Shown here piece by piece: positions 25,997-34,782 of a DNA stretch of 64,000 bases; within the stretch, counting starts at the first letter, position 1; each line of letters begins with the position of its first letter. Origin of the DNA: Pseudosulfitobacter pseudonitzschiae (lineage in GTDB: Bacteria; Pseudomonadota; Alphaproteobacteria; Rhodobacterales; Rhodobacteraceae). Under the pieces are notes generated by a model. The model saw only the letters and a program-made list of their open reading frames with translations. It did not search any database and was not told where the DNA came from. The position numbers were made by a program, and so were the translations under genes. The stretch is taken from positions 35,246 to 99,245 of the forward strand of contig NZ_CP022421.1 of assembly GCF_002222635.1 (NCBI RefSeq), given 5' to 3'.

Positions 25997-26647
25997 TCAG
26001 TAAGACGGTGGCGAGATCGCCCAGATGATCACCGTCTCCTCGTCGCTTTCATTGGCGTAGCGATGCGGGATCGAGCTTTCGAAGGCGAAACTGTCACCGG
26101 ACGACAGGGAGATTTCCTTGCCGTCGAGCCAAAGCGTGAGTTTGCCCGACGCGACAAATCCCGCCTCCTCGCCCTTGTGGCTGTAATCTTCCTTGCCGCT
26201 GAAGGAATGCGGACGGAACGTGCAGCGCAACAATTCGATGCCGCGCGCCAGGTTTGGCGACAGAAGCTCGTCACATATGCCGCTCTCGAATTCCAGTCGC
26301 CGCCGCCGGTCGCGGCGCACGACGAACTCGCGGAATTCATCGTCATCCTCGGCCGGGGAAGGAAAGAACCATGAGATGTTCACGCCAAGTGCACGGCTGA
26401 TCGAATGCAATGCCTTGATCGAGGGCGAAGAAATTCCGCGTTCGATCTGGCTGAGGTAGCCCTTGGACAGACCGGTGGCATCTGAAAGCTCGCTCAGCGT
26501 GACGTTGCTTGCGCGCCTCAGATCCTTGATCTCCTGACCGACCAGCGCCCCGGCTTCCAGAACTTCACCCAAATCCTGAATTGGCTCAGCCTGAATGGGC
26601 CCCCGGAGCGCAGTGGATCTCGCCAGTGACGGTGTCTTCTTGTTCAT
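25997..26647 (-). CDS. XRE-family regulator with cupin sensor domain
   Basis: A 216-aa regulator. The HTH covers about residues 40-95 (LRRASNVTLSELSDATGLSKG, then YLSQIERGISSPSIKALHSI), a textbook XRE fold. The cupin domain covers about residues 135-215 (HSFSGKEDYSHKGEEAGFV, then GDSFAFESSIPHRYAN). This architecture is shared by PuuR-like regulators of amine and amino-acid catabolism. The start MNKKTPSLARS at 26647 is preferred; MKSTGS six codons upstream is possible. It is encoded between the divergent hyu and etf operons and most likely controls both through the shared dyads. Confidence 0.85.
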   Translation of the reverse strand: MNKKTPSLARSTALRGPIQAEPIQDLGEVLEAGALVGQEIKDLRRASNVTLSELSDATGLSKGYLSQIERGISSPSIKALHSISRALGVNISWFFPSPAEDDDEFREFVVRRDRRRRLEFESGICDELLSPNLARGIELLRCTFRPHSFSGKEDYSHKGEEAGFVASGKLTLWLDGKEISLSSGDSFAFESSIPHRYANESDEETVIIWAISPPSY

Positions 26648-26841
26648 GGAGCCGGTACTTTTCATTGGTCGTGGACAAGTATGATGGCCCGGTTCCGGCG
26701 CAGGCAGCAATAAAAAATGAACTTTCGATGGAGAATTTTTATTTTTGTGATCGTAACTGTCACACATCCCTTCCCTGCTGCGGCTCCATCGAAGCGTCTG
26801 GCATTCATCATCTATCCCCGCGCGCCCGGCTTATACCGCTG

Positions 26842-26867
26842 GTGAACTTTTGTACTTGATTTTTCAC
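26842..26867. promoter_or_regulatory. 26-bp dyad operator candidate, etf operon
   Basis: GTGAA-N16-TTCAC, identical in half-sites and spacing to the dyad at 25695-25720, and 76 bp upstream of the etfB ATG. A GTGA-N9-TCAC dyad near 26745-26761, upstream of the regulator gene, may be a related weaker site. Confidence 0.5.
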
Positions 26868-26893
26868 TTTTAGAAACTCATGGTGCGAAAAAT

Positions 26894-26927
26894 CAGGTCC
26901 GCAGGATCAACAGGTCCGCAGGATCAA
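26894..26927. repeat. Tandem 17-bp direct repeat in etfB leader
   Basis: Two perfect adjacent copies of CAGGTCCGCAGGATCAA (26894-26910 and 26911-26927), ending 16 bp before the etfB start. It could be a recent slippage duplication or a leader element. Confidence 0.7.
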
Positions 26928-26943
26928 ATGGAGATTATCGCCC

Positions 26944-27702
26944 ATGAAGGTGCTCGTGCCCGTGAAGCGCGTGATCGACTACAACGTGAAAGTCCGCGTG
27001 AAAGCGGATGGCAGCGGTGTCGATCTCGCCAATGTCAAAATGTCGATGAACCCTTTCGACGAAATCGCCGTAGAAGAGGCGATCCGCCTGAAAGAGGCCG
27101 GTAAGGCCGATGAGGTCGTGGCCGTTTCGATTGGCGTGAAGCAGGCACAGGAAACCCTGCGCACGGCGCTGGCGATGGGCGCGGACCGGGCGATTCTGGT
27201 TCTGGCCGCCGATGACGTGCATACGGATATCGAGCCGCTGGCCGTGGCCAAGATCCTTGCCAAGGTCGTCGAAGAAGAGCAGCCGGGCCTCGTGCTGGCG
27301 GGCAAGCAGGCGATCGACAATGACATGAACGCCACCGGCCAGATGCTGTCGGCACTGCTGGGCTGGTCGCAGGCGACCTTTGCCTCCTCCGTGGATATCG
27401 ACGGCGACAGCGCCACCGTGACCCGTGAAGTGGATGGCGGTTTGCAGACGATCAAGGTCAAGATGCCCGCCATCGTGACCGTCGATCTGCGCCTGAACGA
27501 GCCGCGCTACGCGTCGCTCCCCAACATCATGAAGGCCAAGAAAAAGCCGCTGGATGAAAAGACCGCCGACGATTACGGCGTCGATGTGCATCCGCGTCTG
27601 GAAATCGTTTCGACCAGCGAACCCGAGGCCCGCCAGGCCGGGGAAATCGTTGCCGACGTCGATACGCTGGTTGCCAAACTCAAAGAAAAGGGGGTCGTGT
27701 AA
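26944..27702 (+). CDS. etfB: Electron transfer flavoprotein beta subunit
   Basis: A 252-aa EtfB. It begins [20 protein letters not shown] and carries [16 protein letters not shown], the AMP-binding region and the conserved C-terminal [15 protein letters not shown], which contains the recognition-loop segment that docks on partner dehydrogenases. With EtfA it accepts electrons from flavin dehydrogenases and passes them to ETF:quinone oxidoreductase (not encoded here). It is first in an eight-gene operon and overlaps etfA by one base. In this setting it probably serves the demethylase at 14485. Confidence 0.92.
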   Translation: MKVLVPVKRVIDYNVKVRVKADGSGVDLANVKMSMNPFDEIAVEEAIRLKEAGKADEVVAVSIGVKQAQETLRTALAMGADRAILVLAADDVHTDIEPLAVAKILAKVVEEEQPGLVLAGKQAIDNDMNATGQMLSALLGWSQATFASSVDIDGDSATVTREVDGGLQTIKVKMPAIVTVDLRLNEPRYASLPNIMKAKKKPLDEKTADDYGVDVHPRLEIVSTSEPEARQAGEIVADVDTLVAKLKEKGVV

Positions 27703-28631
27703 TGGCTGTTCTCCTGCTTGCCGAAGTCAATAATGGCGAACTGGCGATGGATGCCACCGCCAAGGCCGTGACCGCCGCCAAAGCCCTGGGCGATGTGACC
27801 GTTCTCTGCGCGGGCGCCACCGCCGCCGCCGCGGGTGAGGCCGCTGCGACCATTGACGGTGTCGCCAAGGTGCTGGTCGCCGAGGACGCGGCGCTGGGTC
27901 ATCGCCTGGCAGAATCCACCGCAGCGCTGATCGTCAGCCTGGCCGATGGTTATGAGCATATCGTTGCCCCGGCGACGACGGATGCCAAGAACGTCATGCC
28001 GCGCGTTGCCGCGCTGCTGGATGTGATGGTGATCTCGGATGCCTCCGCCGTTGTCGATGGCGACACGTTTGAGCGCCCGATCTATGCCGGTAACGCGATC
28101 CAGACCGTGAAGTCGAAAGATGCCAAGAAGGTCATCACCTTCCGCACCTCGACCTTCGACGCCGCCGCGACCGGCGGGTCTGCCGTCGTGGAAACCATCG
28201 GTGCCGCCGGCGATCCGGGCCTGTCCGAATGGGTCGAAGACAAGGTTGCCGAAAGCGACCGCCCCGAGCTGACCAGCGCCGGTATCGTCGTGTCCGGTGG
28301 GCGTGGCGTGGGCTCGGAAGAGGATTTCGCCCTGATCGAAAAGCTGGCCGACAAGCTGGGCGCCGCCGTAGGTGCCTCGCGCGCCGCGGTCGACAGCGGC
28401 TTTGCCCCGAATGACTGGCAAGTGGGCCAGACCGGCAAGGTCGTCGCCCCCGAGCTGTACATCGCCGTCGGCATCTCCGGCGCGATCCAGCACCTCGCCG
28501 GGATGAAGGACTCGAAGATCATCGTCGCCATCAACAAGGACGAAGAAGCCCCGATCTTCCAGGTGGCCGATTACGGTCTTGTTGCCGACCTGTTCGACGC
28601 TGTGCCGATGATGATCGAGAAGCTGACATGA
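27702..28631 (+). CDS. etfA: Electron transfer flavoprotein alpha subunit
   Basis: A 309-aa EtfA. The C-terminal FAD-binding domain carries [40 protein letters not shown] and [20 protein letters not shown], all family signatures. The start codon shares its A with the etfB stop (TAATG). It overlaps folD by an ATGA junction, so etfB-etfA-folD are translationally coupled, tying electron transfer to one-carbon processing. Confidence 0.93.
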   Translation: MAVLLLAEVNNGELAMDATAKAVTAAKALGDVTVLCAGATAAAAGEAAATIDGVAKVLVAEDAALGHRLAESTAALIVSLADGYEHIVAPATTDAKNVMPRVAALLDVMVISDASAVVDGDTFERPIYAGNAIQTVKSKDAKKVITFRTSTFDAAATGGSAVVETIGAAGDPGLSEWVEDKVAESDRPELTSAGIVVSGGRGVGSEEDFALIEKLADKLGAAVGASRAAVDSGFAPNDWQVGQTGKVVAPELYIAVGISGAIQHLAGMKDSKIIVAINKDEEAPIFQVADYGLVADLFDAVPMMIEKLT

Positions 28632-29524
28632 GCGCCCGGAGCATCGACGGAAAGGCTTTCGCCGCAACCGTTCGCTCCCGGGTGGCGGAACAGGTTGCCG
28701 CCCTTGCCGCCCATGGCCAGCCGGGACTGGCCGTGGTTCTCGTCGGCGCGGACCCCGCGAGCGAGGTCTATGTGCGTTCGAAGGGAAAGATGACCATCGA
28801 GGTCGGAATGAAGTCGGTCGAACACAGGCTGCCGGCCGACGTGTCCGAGGCCGATCTGCTTGGGCTCCTCGCTGAACTGAACAGGGACGAAACCATTCAC
28901 GGGATCCTGGTGCAGCTTCCGCTTCCCGCACATCTCGACGAGAATCAGGTGATCAACGCGATCGACCCCGCGAAAGATGTGGACGGGTTTCATATCTCCA
29001 ACGTCGGTCTGCTGGGGACGGGCCAAAAAAGCATGGTCCCCTGCACCCCGCTTGGTTGCCTGATGATGCTACGCGATTACCACGGCAGCCTGTCTGGGCT
29101 TGATGCCGTCGTGATCGGCCGTTCAAACATAGTCGGCAAGCCCATGGCGCAGCTGTTGCTCAAGGACAGCTGTACCGTGACAATCGCACATTCGCGAACG
29201 AAGAACATCGAGGCGGTGGTCAAGCGTGCCGACATAGTGGTGGTCGCCGTGGGCCGCCCGGAGATGGTGAAGGGTGACTGGATCAAACCAGGCACTACGG
29301 TAATCGACGTGGGCATCAACCGTATCGACGCCCCCGGGAAGGGTGAGGGCAAGGCACGCCTCGTGGGCGATTGCCACTTTGACAGCTGCGCAGAGGTGGC
29401 TGGTGCCATTACGCCGGTGCCGGGCGGCGTCGGTCCGATGACCATCGCCTGCCTTCTGGCCAACACGCTCAATGCCTTCTGCGACCAGAAGGGGCTGCCC
29501 AGACCACGCGATCTCGCGGTCTGA
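28628..29524 (+). CDS. folD: Methylene-THF dehydrogenase / methenyl-THF cyclohydrolase
   Basis: A 298-aa bifunctional FolD. Motifs include [17 protein letters not shown] (catalytic Lys/Tyr region), [38 protein letters not shown] and [17 protein letters not shown]. It oxidises 5,10-methylene-THF to 10-formyl-THF. This dedicated copy, coupled to etfA and followed by purU, is best explained as disposal of the carbon removed by the THF-dependent demethylase in the divergent operon. Confidence 0.93.
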   Translation: MSARSIDGKAFAATVRSRVAEQVAALAAHGQPGLAVVLVGADPASEVYVRSKGKMTIEVGMKSVEHRLPADVSEADLLGLLAELNRDETIHGILVQLPLPAHLDENQVINAIDPAKDVDGFHISNVGLLGTGQKSMVPCTPLGCLMMLRDYHGSLSGLDAVVIGRSNIVGKPMAQLLLKDSCTVTIAHSRTKNIEAVVKRADIVVVAVGRPEMVKGDWIKPGTTVIDVGINRIDAPGKGEGKARLVGDCHFDSCAEVAGAITPVPGGVGPMTIACLLANTLNAFCDQKGLPRPRDLAV

Positions 29525-29555
29525 GCGCTGTGATTGATAGGAAAGAACAAAACTC

Positions 29556-30437
29556 ATGACCTACGTCCTTACTGTCCACTGCACCTCGAAGCGGGGTATC
29601 GTGGCCGCCGTGTCCGGTTTTCTCGCCGAGCAGGGATGCAATATCACTGACGCGTCACAATTCGACGATGCCGAAACCGGAAGCTTCTTTGCCCGGATCA
29701 GTTTTGTCCCGGAAACCGGCACAGGGCTTGACGCCTTGCGAGAAGGGTTCGGCCCGATCGGCGAGGCCTTCGGCATGCAATGGGGCATCCACGACACCGC
29801 AGACCGCATGAAAGTCTTGATCATGGTCTCGAACTTCGGCCATTGCCTGAACGATCTTCTCTACCGCTGGCGCATAGGAGCCCTCCCGATCGAAATTGTC
29901 GGTGTCGTCTCGAACCACATGACCTACCAGAAAGTGGTGGTGAACCACGATCTGCCTTTTCATCACATCAAGGTCAAAAAAAACAACAAGCCCGAAGCTG
30001 AAGCACAGCTTTTGCAGGTTGTCGAAGATTCCGGTACTGAACTGGTCGTCCTTGCGCGGTACATGCAAATCCTATCCGACAGCCTTTGCCAGAAAATGTC
30101 TGGTCGGATCATCAACATCCACCATTCGTTCCTGCCCAGCTTCAAGGGGGCTAACCCCTATAGACAAGCCTTTGAACGCGGAGTGAAACTGATCGGAGCA
30201 ACGTCGCATTACGTGACCGCCGAATTGGATGAAGGCCCGATCATCGAGCAAGACACGATTCGCGTAACTCATGCGCAATCGCCCGACGACTATGTCTCGC
30301 TAGGGCGTGATGTAGAAAGCCAGGTGCTTGCACGCGCGGTTCATGCCCACATTCACCGTCGAGCGTTCCTAAACGGCGACAAGACGGTGGTCTTTCCTGC
30401 CTCTCCTGGAACCTACGCAAGTGAGAGAATGGGTTAA
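29556..30437 (+). CDS. purU: Formyltetrahydrofolate deformylase
   Basis: A 293-aa PurU. An N-terminal ACT domain (about 1-80, LTVHCTSKRGIVAAVSGFLA) precedes the formyltransferase-like hydrolase domain with catalytic IINIHHSFLPSFKGANPY and GATSHYVTAELDEGPIIEQD. It hydrolyses 10-formyl-THF to formate and THF. Placed after folD it regenerates THF for the demethylase, the same folD/purU pairing known beside methylaminobutyrate oxidase on Arthrobacter pAO1. Confidence 0.92.
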   Translation: MTYVLTVHCTSKRGIVAAVSGFLAEQGCNITDASQFDDAETGSFFARISFVPETGTGLDALREGFGPIGEAFGMQWGIHDTADRMKVLIMVSNFGHCLNDLLYRWRIGALPIEIVGVVSNHMTYQKVVVNHDLPFHHIKVKKNNKPEAEAQLLQVVEDSGTELVVLARYMQILSDSLCQKMSGRIINIHHSFLPSFKGANPYRQAFERGVKLIGATSHYVTAELDEGPIIEQDTIRVTHAQSPDDYVSLGRDVESQVLARAVHAHIHRRAFLNGDKTVVFPASPGTYASERMG

Positions 30438-30549
30438 GGCCAGAACCAGCACGTCAACGTCCCCTTCACGACCTCTGATTCCTAAAGAACGCAACGATGC
30501 GGTCGGGGAACAGAGCGTTCACTGTTCATGCAAAAAAAGGGTCATCAAA

Positions 30550-31827
30550 ATGCTTAACTCTGAAATCTCCACCCGCCGCGATGACGCCATCTCTCGGGGT
30601 GTCGGCATGCAGACGCAGGTCTATGTCGAACGCGCCTCCGGGGCCGAGGTCTGGGACGTCGAAGGCAAGCGTTATATCGACTTCGCCGCCGGGATCGCCG
30701 TGGTCAACACCGGCCATTGCCATCCCAAGGTGATGGAGGCCGTGCGCCGACAGACGGAATCTTTCACCCACACCTGCCATCAGGTCCTACCGTATGAAAA
30801 TTACATCCGGCTGGCCGAACGGCTGAACGATAAGGTGCCTGGCGACTTCGAGAAGAAGACTGTCTTCGTTACTACCGGTGCCGAAGCGGTCGAGAACGCG
30901 ATCAAGGTCGCGCGGGCCGCCACCAGCCGCAACGCTATCATCGCCTTTGGTGGCGGCTTCCACGGCCGGACTTTTATGGGGATGAGCTTGACCGGCAAGG
31001 TCGCGCCTTACAAGAAGGGCTTCGGGGCGATGATGCCCGACGTCTTCCACGTACCTTTCCCGGTGGATCTGCACGGTGTGTCCACCGCCGACGCGCTGGC
31101 GGGGATCGAAAAGCTGTTCAAGGCCGATCTGGACGCCGACCGTGTGGCCGCGATTATTTTGGAACCCGTTCAGGGCGAAGGCGGCTTCTATCCCGCCCCC
31201 GCCGATCTGATGCGCGGGCTGCGAAAACTGTGCGACGCGCATGGCATCCTGCTGATCGCGGATGAGGTGCAGACCGGGTTCGCCCGGACCGGCACGCTCT
31301 TTGCGATGGAAGCCTATGACGTCGCCGCCGATATCACCACCATGGCCAAGGGTCTGGCCGGGGGCCTGCCGCTGGCCGCGCTGACCGGCCGGGCCGAGGT
31401 GATGGACGCCGCCGTACCCGGCGGCCTGGGGGGAACCTATGGCGGCAACCCCCTGGGGATCGCCGCGGCCCATGCGGTGCTGGATGTCATCGAAGAAGAA
31501 GACCTCTGCAACCGCGCCAACGAACTGGGATCACGCCTGAAACAGCGGCTGAATGCGATCCGGTCGCGCGTGCCGGAAATGGTCGACGTGCGCGGCCCCG
31601 GCTTCATGATCGCGGCCGAGTTCAACACCGCCGACGGCAAGGCCCCGAACCCCGAGATTACCAATGCCATCCGGGCCGAGGCGCTGTCCCGCGGGCTCGT
31701 TTTGCTGACCTGCGGTGTTTATGGCAACGTGATCCGTTTCCTAGCGCCGTTGACTATTCCCGACGATGTCTTTGCCGAGGCAATGGACATCCTAGAGGCG
31801 TCGATCGACGCCGTAAAAGGGGCCTGA
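30550..31827 (+). CDS. gabT: 4-aminobutyrate aminotransferase
   Basis: A 425-aa class-III PLP transaminase. Start MLNSEISTRRDDAISRGVGM at 30550; an upstream in-frame start at 30421 would overlap purU. GabT features include VFVTTGAEAVENAIKVAR, GGGFHGRTFMGMSLTGK, EPVQGEGGFYPAP, LLIADEVQTGFARTG and the PLP lysine in TTMAKGLAGGLP. It converts GABA and 2-oxoglutarate to succinate semialdehyde and glutamate. Adjacent gabD makes the pair clear, and GABA is the predicted product of demethylating 4-methylaminobutyrate. Confidence 0.9.
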   Translation: MLNSEISTRRDDAISRGVGMQTQVYVERASGAEVWDVEGKRYIDFAAGIAVVNTGHCHPKVMEAVRRQTESFTHTCHQVLPYENYIRLAERLNDKVPGDFEKKTVFVTTGAEAVENAIKVARAATSRNAIIAFGGGFHGRTFMGMSLTGKVAPYKKGFGAMMPDVFHVPFPVDLHGVSTADALAGIEKLFKADLDADRVAAIILEPVQGEGGFYPAPADLMRGLRKLCDAHGILLIADEVQTGFARTGTLFAMEAYDVAADITTMAKGLAGGLPLAALTGRAEVMDAAVPGGLGGTYGGNPLGIAAAHAVLDVIEEEDLCNRANELGSRLKQRLNAIRSRVPEMVDVRGPGFMIAAEFNTADGKAPNPEITNAIRAEALSRGLVLLTCGVYGNVIRFLAPLTIPDDVFAEAMDILEASIDAVKGA

Positions 31828-31828
31828 G

Positions 31829-33298
31829 ATGAAGAACATGATGACCTTGTCCCTGAAGGACCCGAGCCTTCTGGAAACCCGCGCCTATGTGAACGGCACC
31901 TGGGTCGAAGGCGAGGCGCGCTTTGATGTCTTCGACCCCGCCACCGGTCAGCTTGTGGCTTCGGTCGCGGATCTGGACGTGGCCGCAACGGCGCGGGCGG
32001 TGGATGCCGCCCATGCCGCAGGCCACAACTGGGCGGCGATGACCGGCAAGGAACGCGCCGCGATCCTGCGCCGCTGGCACGATCTGATGATCGAAAACGC
32101 CGATGATCTGGCCACGATCCTGACCGCCGAGATGGGCAAGCCCTGGGCCGAGGCGCGGGGCGAGATCCTTTATGGGGCGTCTTTCATCGAATGGTTCGCG
32201 GAAGAGGCCAAGCGGATCTATGGCGATGTCATTCCCGGCCATCAGCGCGACAAGCGGATCATGGTGCTGAAACAGCCCGTGGGCGTCGTCGGGTCGATCA
32301 CGCCCTGGAACTTCCCCAATGCGATGATTGCGCGCAAGGTCGGTCCGGCCCTGGCGGCTGGCTGTACATTTGTCGCCCGTCCGGCCGAACTGACGCCTTT
32401 GTCGGCGCTGGCCATGGCGGTGCTGGGCGAACGCGCGGGCATTCCGGCGGGGGTGTTCAACGTGATCCCGTCGACCGATGCCTCGGGCGTGGGGAAGGAA
32501 CTCTGCTCCAACCCCAAGGTGCGCAAGATCACCTTCACCGGGTCGACCCGCGTCGGCAAGATCCTGATGGAACAGGCCGCCGGCACCATCAAGAAGATGT
32601 CGCTGGAGCTCGGAGGCAACGCGCCTTTCATCGTCTTTGACGACGCCGATCTGGACGCCGCCGTCGAAGGTGCGATGATCGCCAAGTTCCGCAACAACGG
32701 CCAGACCTGCGTCTGTGCCAACCGGATCTATGTGCAATCCGGTATCTACGACGCCTTTGCCAAAAAACTGAAAGAGGCCGTGCGCCAATTGCATGTCGGC
32801 AACGGCTTTGACGAGGGCGTGACCACCGGTCCGCTGATCAGTGAAGCCGCGGTAACCAAGGTTGAGGCGCATATCGCTGACGCTTTGGACAAAGGGGCCG
32901 AGGTGACTACCGGCGGCAATCGGACCAACACCGGGGGCACTTTCTTTGCGCCGACGGTCCTTAAGGGTGTGACCCGCGACATGCTGGTCTGCCACGAGGA
33001 AACCTTTGGCCCGCTTGCGGCGCTGGTGCGCTTCGACACCGAAGCGGAAGTCATCGATATGGCCAATGACAGCGAATTCGGCCTGGCATCCTACTTCTAC
33101 GCCAACGATCTGTCCCGCGTCTGGCGCGTGGCCGAGGCCCTGGAGTCGGGCATGGTCGGCGTGAACACCGGGCTGATCTCGACCGAGGTGGCCCCCTTTG
33201 GCGGCATCAAGCAGTCCGGCCTGGGCCGCGAAGGGTCCAAATACGGGATCGAGGACTTCCTTGAACTGAAAAACGTCTGTTTGGGCGGCATCTCCTAA
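31829..33298 (+). CDS. gabD: Succinate-semialdehyde dehydrogenase
   Basis: A 489-aa aldehyde dehydrogenase with catalytic Glu in LELGGNAPFIVFDDADLD, catalytic Cys in NNGQTCVCANRIYVQSG, the oxyanion Asn region TPWNFPNAMI and the C-terminal PFGGIKQSGLGREGSKYG. The length and the VCANR motif match GabD. It oxidises succinate semialdehyde to succinate for the TCA cycle. It starts 1 nt after the gabT stop; in-frame ATGs at 31838 and 31841 are alternative starts. Confidence 0.9.
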   Translation: MKNMMTLSLKDPSLLETRAYVNGTWVEGEARFDVFDPATGQLVASVADLDVAATARAVDAAHAAGHNWAAMTGKERAAILRRWHDLMIENADDLATILTAEMGKPWAEARGEILYGASFIEWFAEEAKRIYGDVIPGHQRDKRIMVLKQPVGVVGSITPWNFPNAMIARKVGPALAAGCTFVARPAELTPLSALAMAVLGERAGIPAGVFNVIPSTDASGVGKELCSNPKVRKITFTGSTRVGKILMEQAAGTIKKMSLELGGNAPFIVFDDADLDAAVEGAMIAKFRNNGQTCVCANRIYVQSGIYDAFAKKLKEAVRQLHVGNGFDEGVTTGPLISEAAVTKVEAHIADALDKGAEVTTGGNRTNTGGTFFAPTVLKGVTRDMLVCHEETFGPLAALVRFDTEAEVIDMANDSEFGLASYFYANDLSRVWRVAEALESGMVGVNTGLISTEVAPFGGIKQSGLGREGSKYGIEDFLELKNVCLGGIS

Positions 33299-33372
33299 TC
33301 CGCCCAATCTCTGGGACGGTGGTCCTCCTGCCATCGTCCCAAACCCTTTCCCCATTCCCGGAAACTCAACAC

Positions 33373-34782
33373 ATGTCCTCCGACCATTCTTTTTTAAATG
33401 ACGTGAACCAAATGTTCTCGGACGCCGCACAGCTGATGTCCATGGAGGAGGGTCTGGCGAATAAAATCAACGTCTGCAACGCCTCTTATATTACCCGGTT
33501 CGGCGTGCGGCTGCGCGGGAAGATGTACACATTCGAGGGGTGGCGTTCGGTGCATTCGAACCACCCAAGCCCCGCCAAAGGCGGCATTCGCTATGCGCCC
33601 TATGCCGATCTTGATGAGGTCGAAGCGCTGGCCGCTTTGATGACCTACAAATGCGCGCTGATGGACATCCCCTTTGGCGGCTCAAAGGGTGCGCTGAAAA
33701 TCGATCCCTCGGAATGGGAGCCCCATGAGCTTGAGCGGATCACCCGCCGCTTTGCGCAAGAGCTCGCACGCCACGATTTCCTTAGTCCCAGCCAAAACGT
33801 CCCCGCGCCCGATGTCGGCACCAATGAGACAACGATGATCTGGATCGCCGACGAATACCGCCGGATGAAGTCCGGCGATATCAACGCGCTCGCCTGCGTC
33901 ACCGGTAAGCCGCTCGCCATGGGCGGCATTGAGGGGCGGATCGAGGCGACGGGACGTGGGGTGCAATATGGCATTCAGGAATTCTTCCGCCATCCCCAGG
34001 ACCTGGCCCGCACGGGGCTGCCCGACGGGCTTTCGGATCGCACGGTCGTGATCCAAGGCCTTGGCAACGTAGGGTATCACGCGGCCAAATTCCTCGGCCT
34101 TGAGGATGGCTGCCGCATCATCGCGGTGATCGAACGCGATGGCGTCGTTCGCAATCCCGACGGCCTCGATATCGACGCTCTCAAGGCACATGTCATGGCC
34201 ACGGGTGGCGTGGCAGGCTTTGATGGCGGGACACATGATGCAGACGGCACAGCCGCACTGACAGACGCCTGCGATATCCTGATCCCCGCCGCGCTCGAAA
34301 GCGTCATTACCAAAGACAATGCGCCTCATGTAAAGGCGCGCCTGATTGTCGAGGCGGCCAATGGCCCGATCACTTATGACGCCAACACAATCCTACGCGA
34401 TCGAGGCATCGTGGTTATCCCCGATCTCTTCGCCAACGCAGGCGGTGTCACGGTAAGCTATTTCGAGTGGGTCAAGAACCTGACCCACATCCCCTTTGGC
34501 CTTATGGAACGGCGTCGTGACGAACGCGGTCACAGGGTGCTGACCCAATCGATCGAACATATGACAGGTCGCAGCTTCCCTACTGAAACGGCCCAAGAAC
34601 TTATGAGCGGCGCGCGCGAAATTGACCTTGTTCGGTCTGGGCTCGACGACAAGATCCGGTCTGCCTACGCCGAGATGTCGATGCTTTGGAACAGCAATCC
34701 TGAAATTCCCGACCTGCGCACCGCGGCCTACGTCATTGCCGTAAGGCGGCTTGCAGAGATCTACAAGGCACTTGGAATATGA
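33373..34782 (+). CDS. Glutamate/leucine-type dehydrogenase
   Basis: A 469-aa Glu/Leu/Phe/Val dehydrogenase. N-terminal domain: HPSPAKGGIRYAPYADLDEV, MTYKCALMDIPFGGSKGA (substrate lysines) and PAPDVGTNETTMIWIADEY. NAD domain: VVIQGLGNVGYHAAKFL, and EAANGPITYDANTILRDRG. The start at 33373 is the ATG after the gabD-distal gap; a start at 33319 is less likely. Oxidative deamination of the glutamate made by GabT would regenerate 2-oxoglutarate and release ammonium, fitting its place in the operon. A specialised amino-acid substrate cannot be excluded. Confidence 0.85.
   Translation: MSSDHSFLNDVNQMFSDAAQLMSMEEGLANKINVCNASYITRFGVRLRGKMYTFEGWRSVHSNHPSPAKGGIRYAPYADLDEVEALAALMTYKCALMDIPFGGSKGALKIDPSEWEPHELERITRRFAQELARHDFLSPSQNVPAPDVGTNETTMIWIADEYRRMKSGDINALACVTGKPLAMGGIEGRIEATGRGVQYGIQEFFRHPQDLARTGLPDGLSDRTVVIQGLGNVGYHAAKFLGLEDGCRIIAVIERDGVVRNPDGLDIDALKAHVMATGGVAGFDGGTHDADGTAALTDACDILIPAALESVITKDNAPHVKARLIVEAANGPITYDANTILRDRGIVVIPDLFANAGGVTVSYFEWVKNLTHIPFGLMERRRDERGHRVLTQSIEHMTGRSFPTETAQELMSGAREIDLVRSGLDDKIRSAYAEMSMLWNSNPEIPDLRTAAYVIAVRRLAEIYKALGI

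Noticed and set aside
27573..28931. 452-codon minus-strand open frame
   Set aside because: Antisense shadow of etfA and the start of folD.
31754..33430. 558-codon minus-strand open frame
   Set aside because: It lies antisense to gabD, whose catalytic motifs are intact. No ribosome site or domain is seen.
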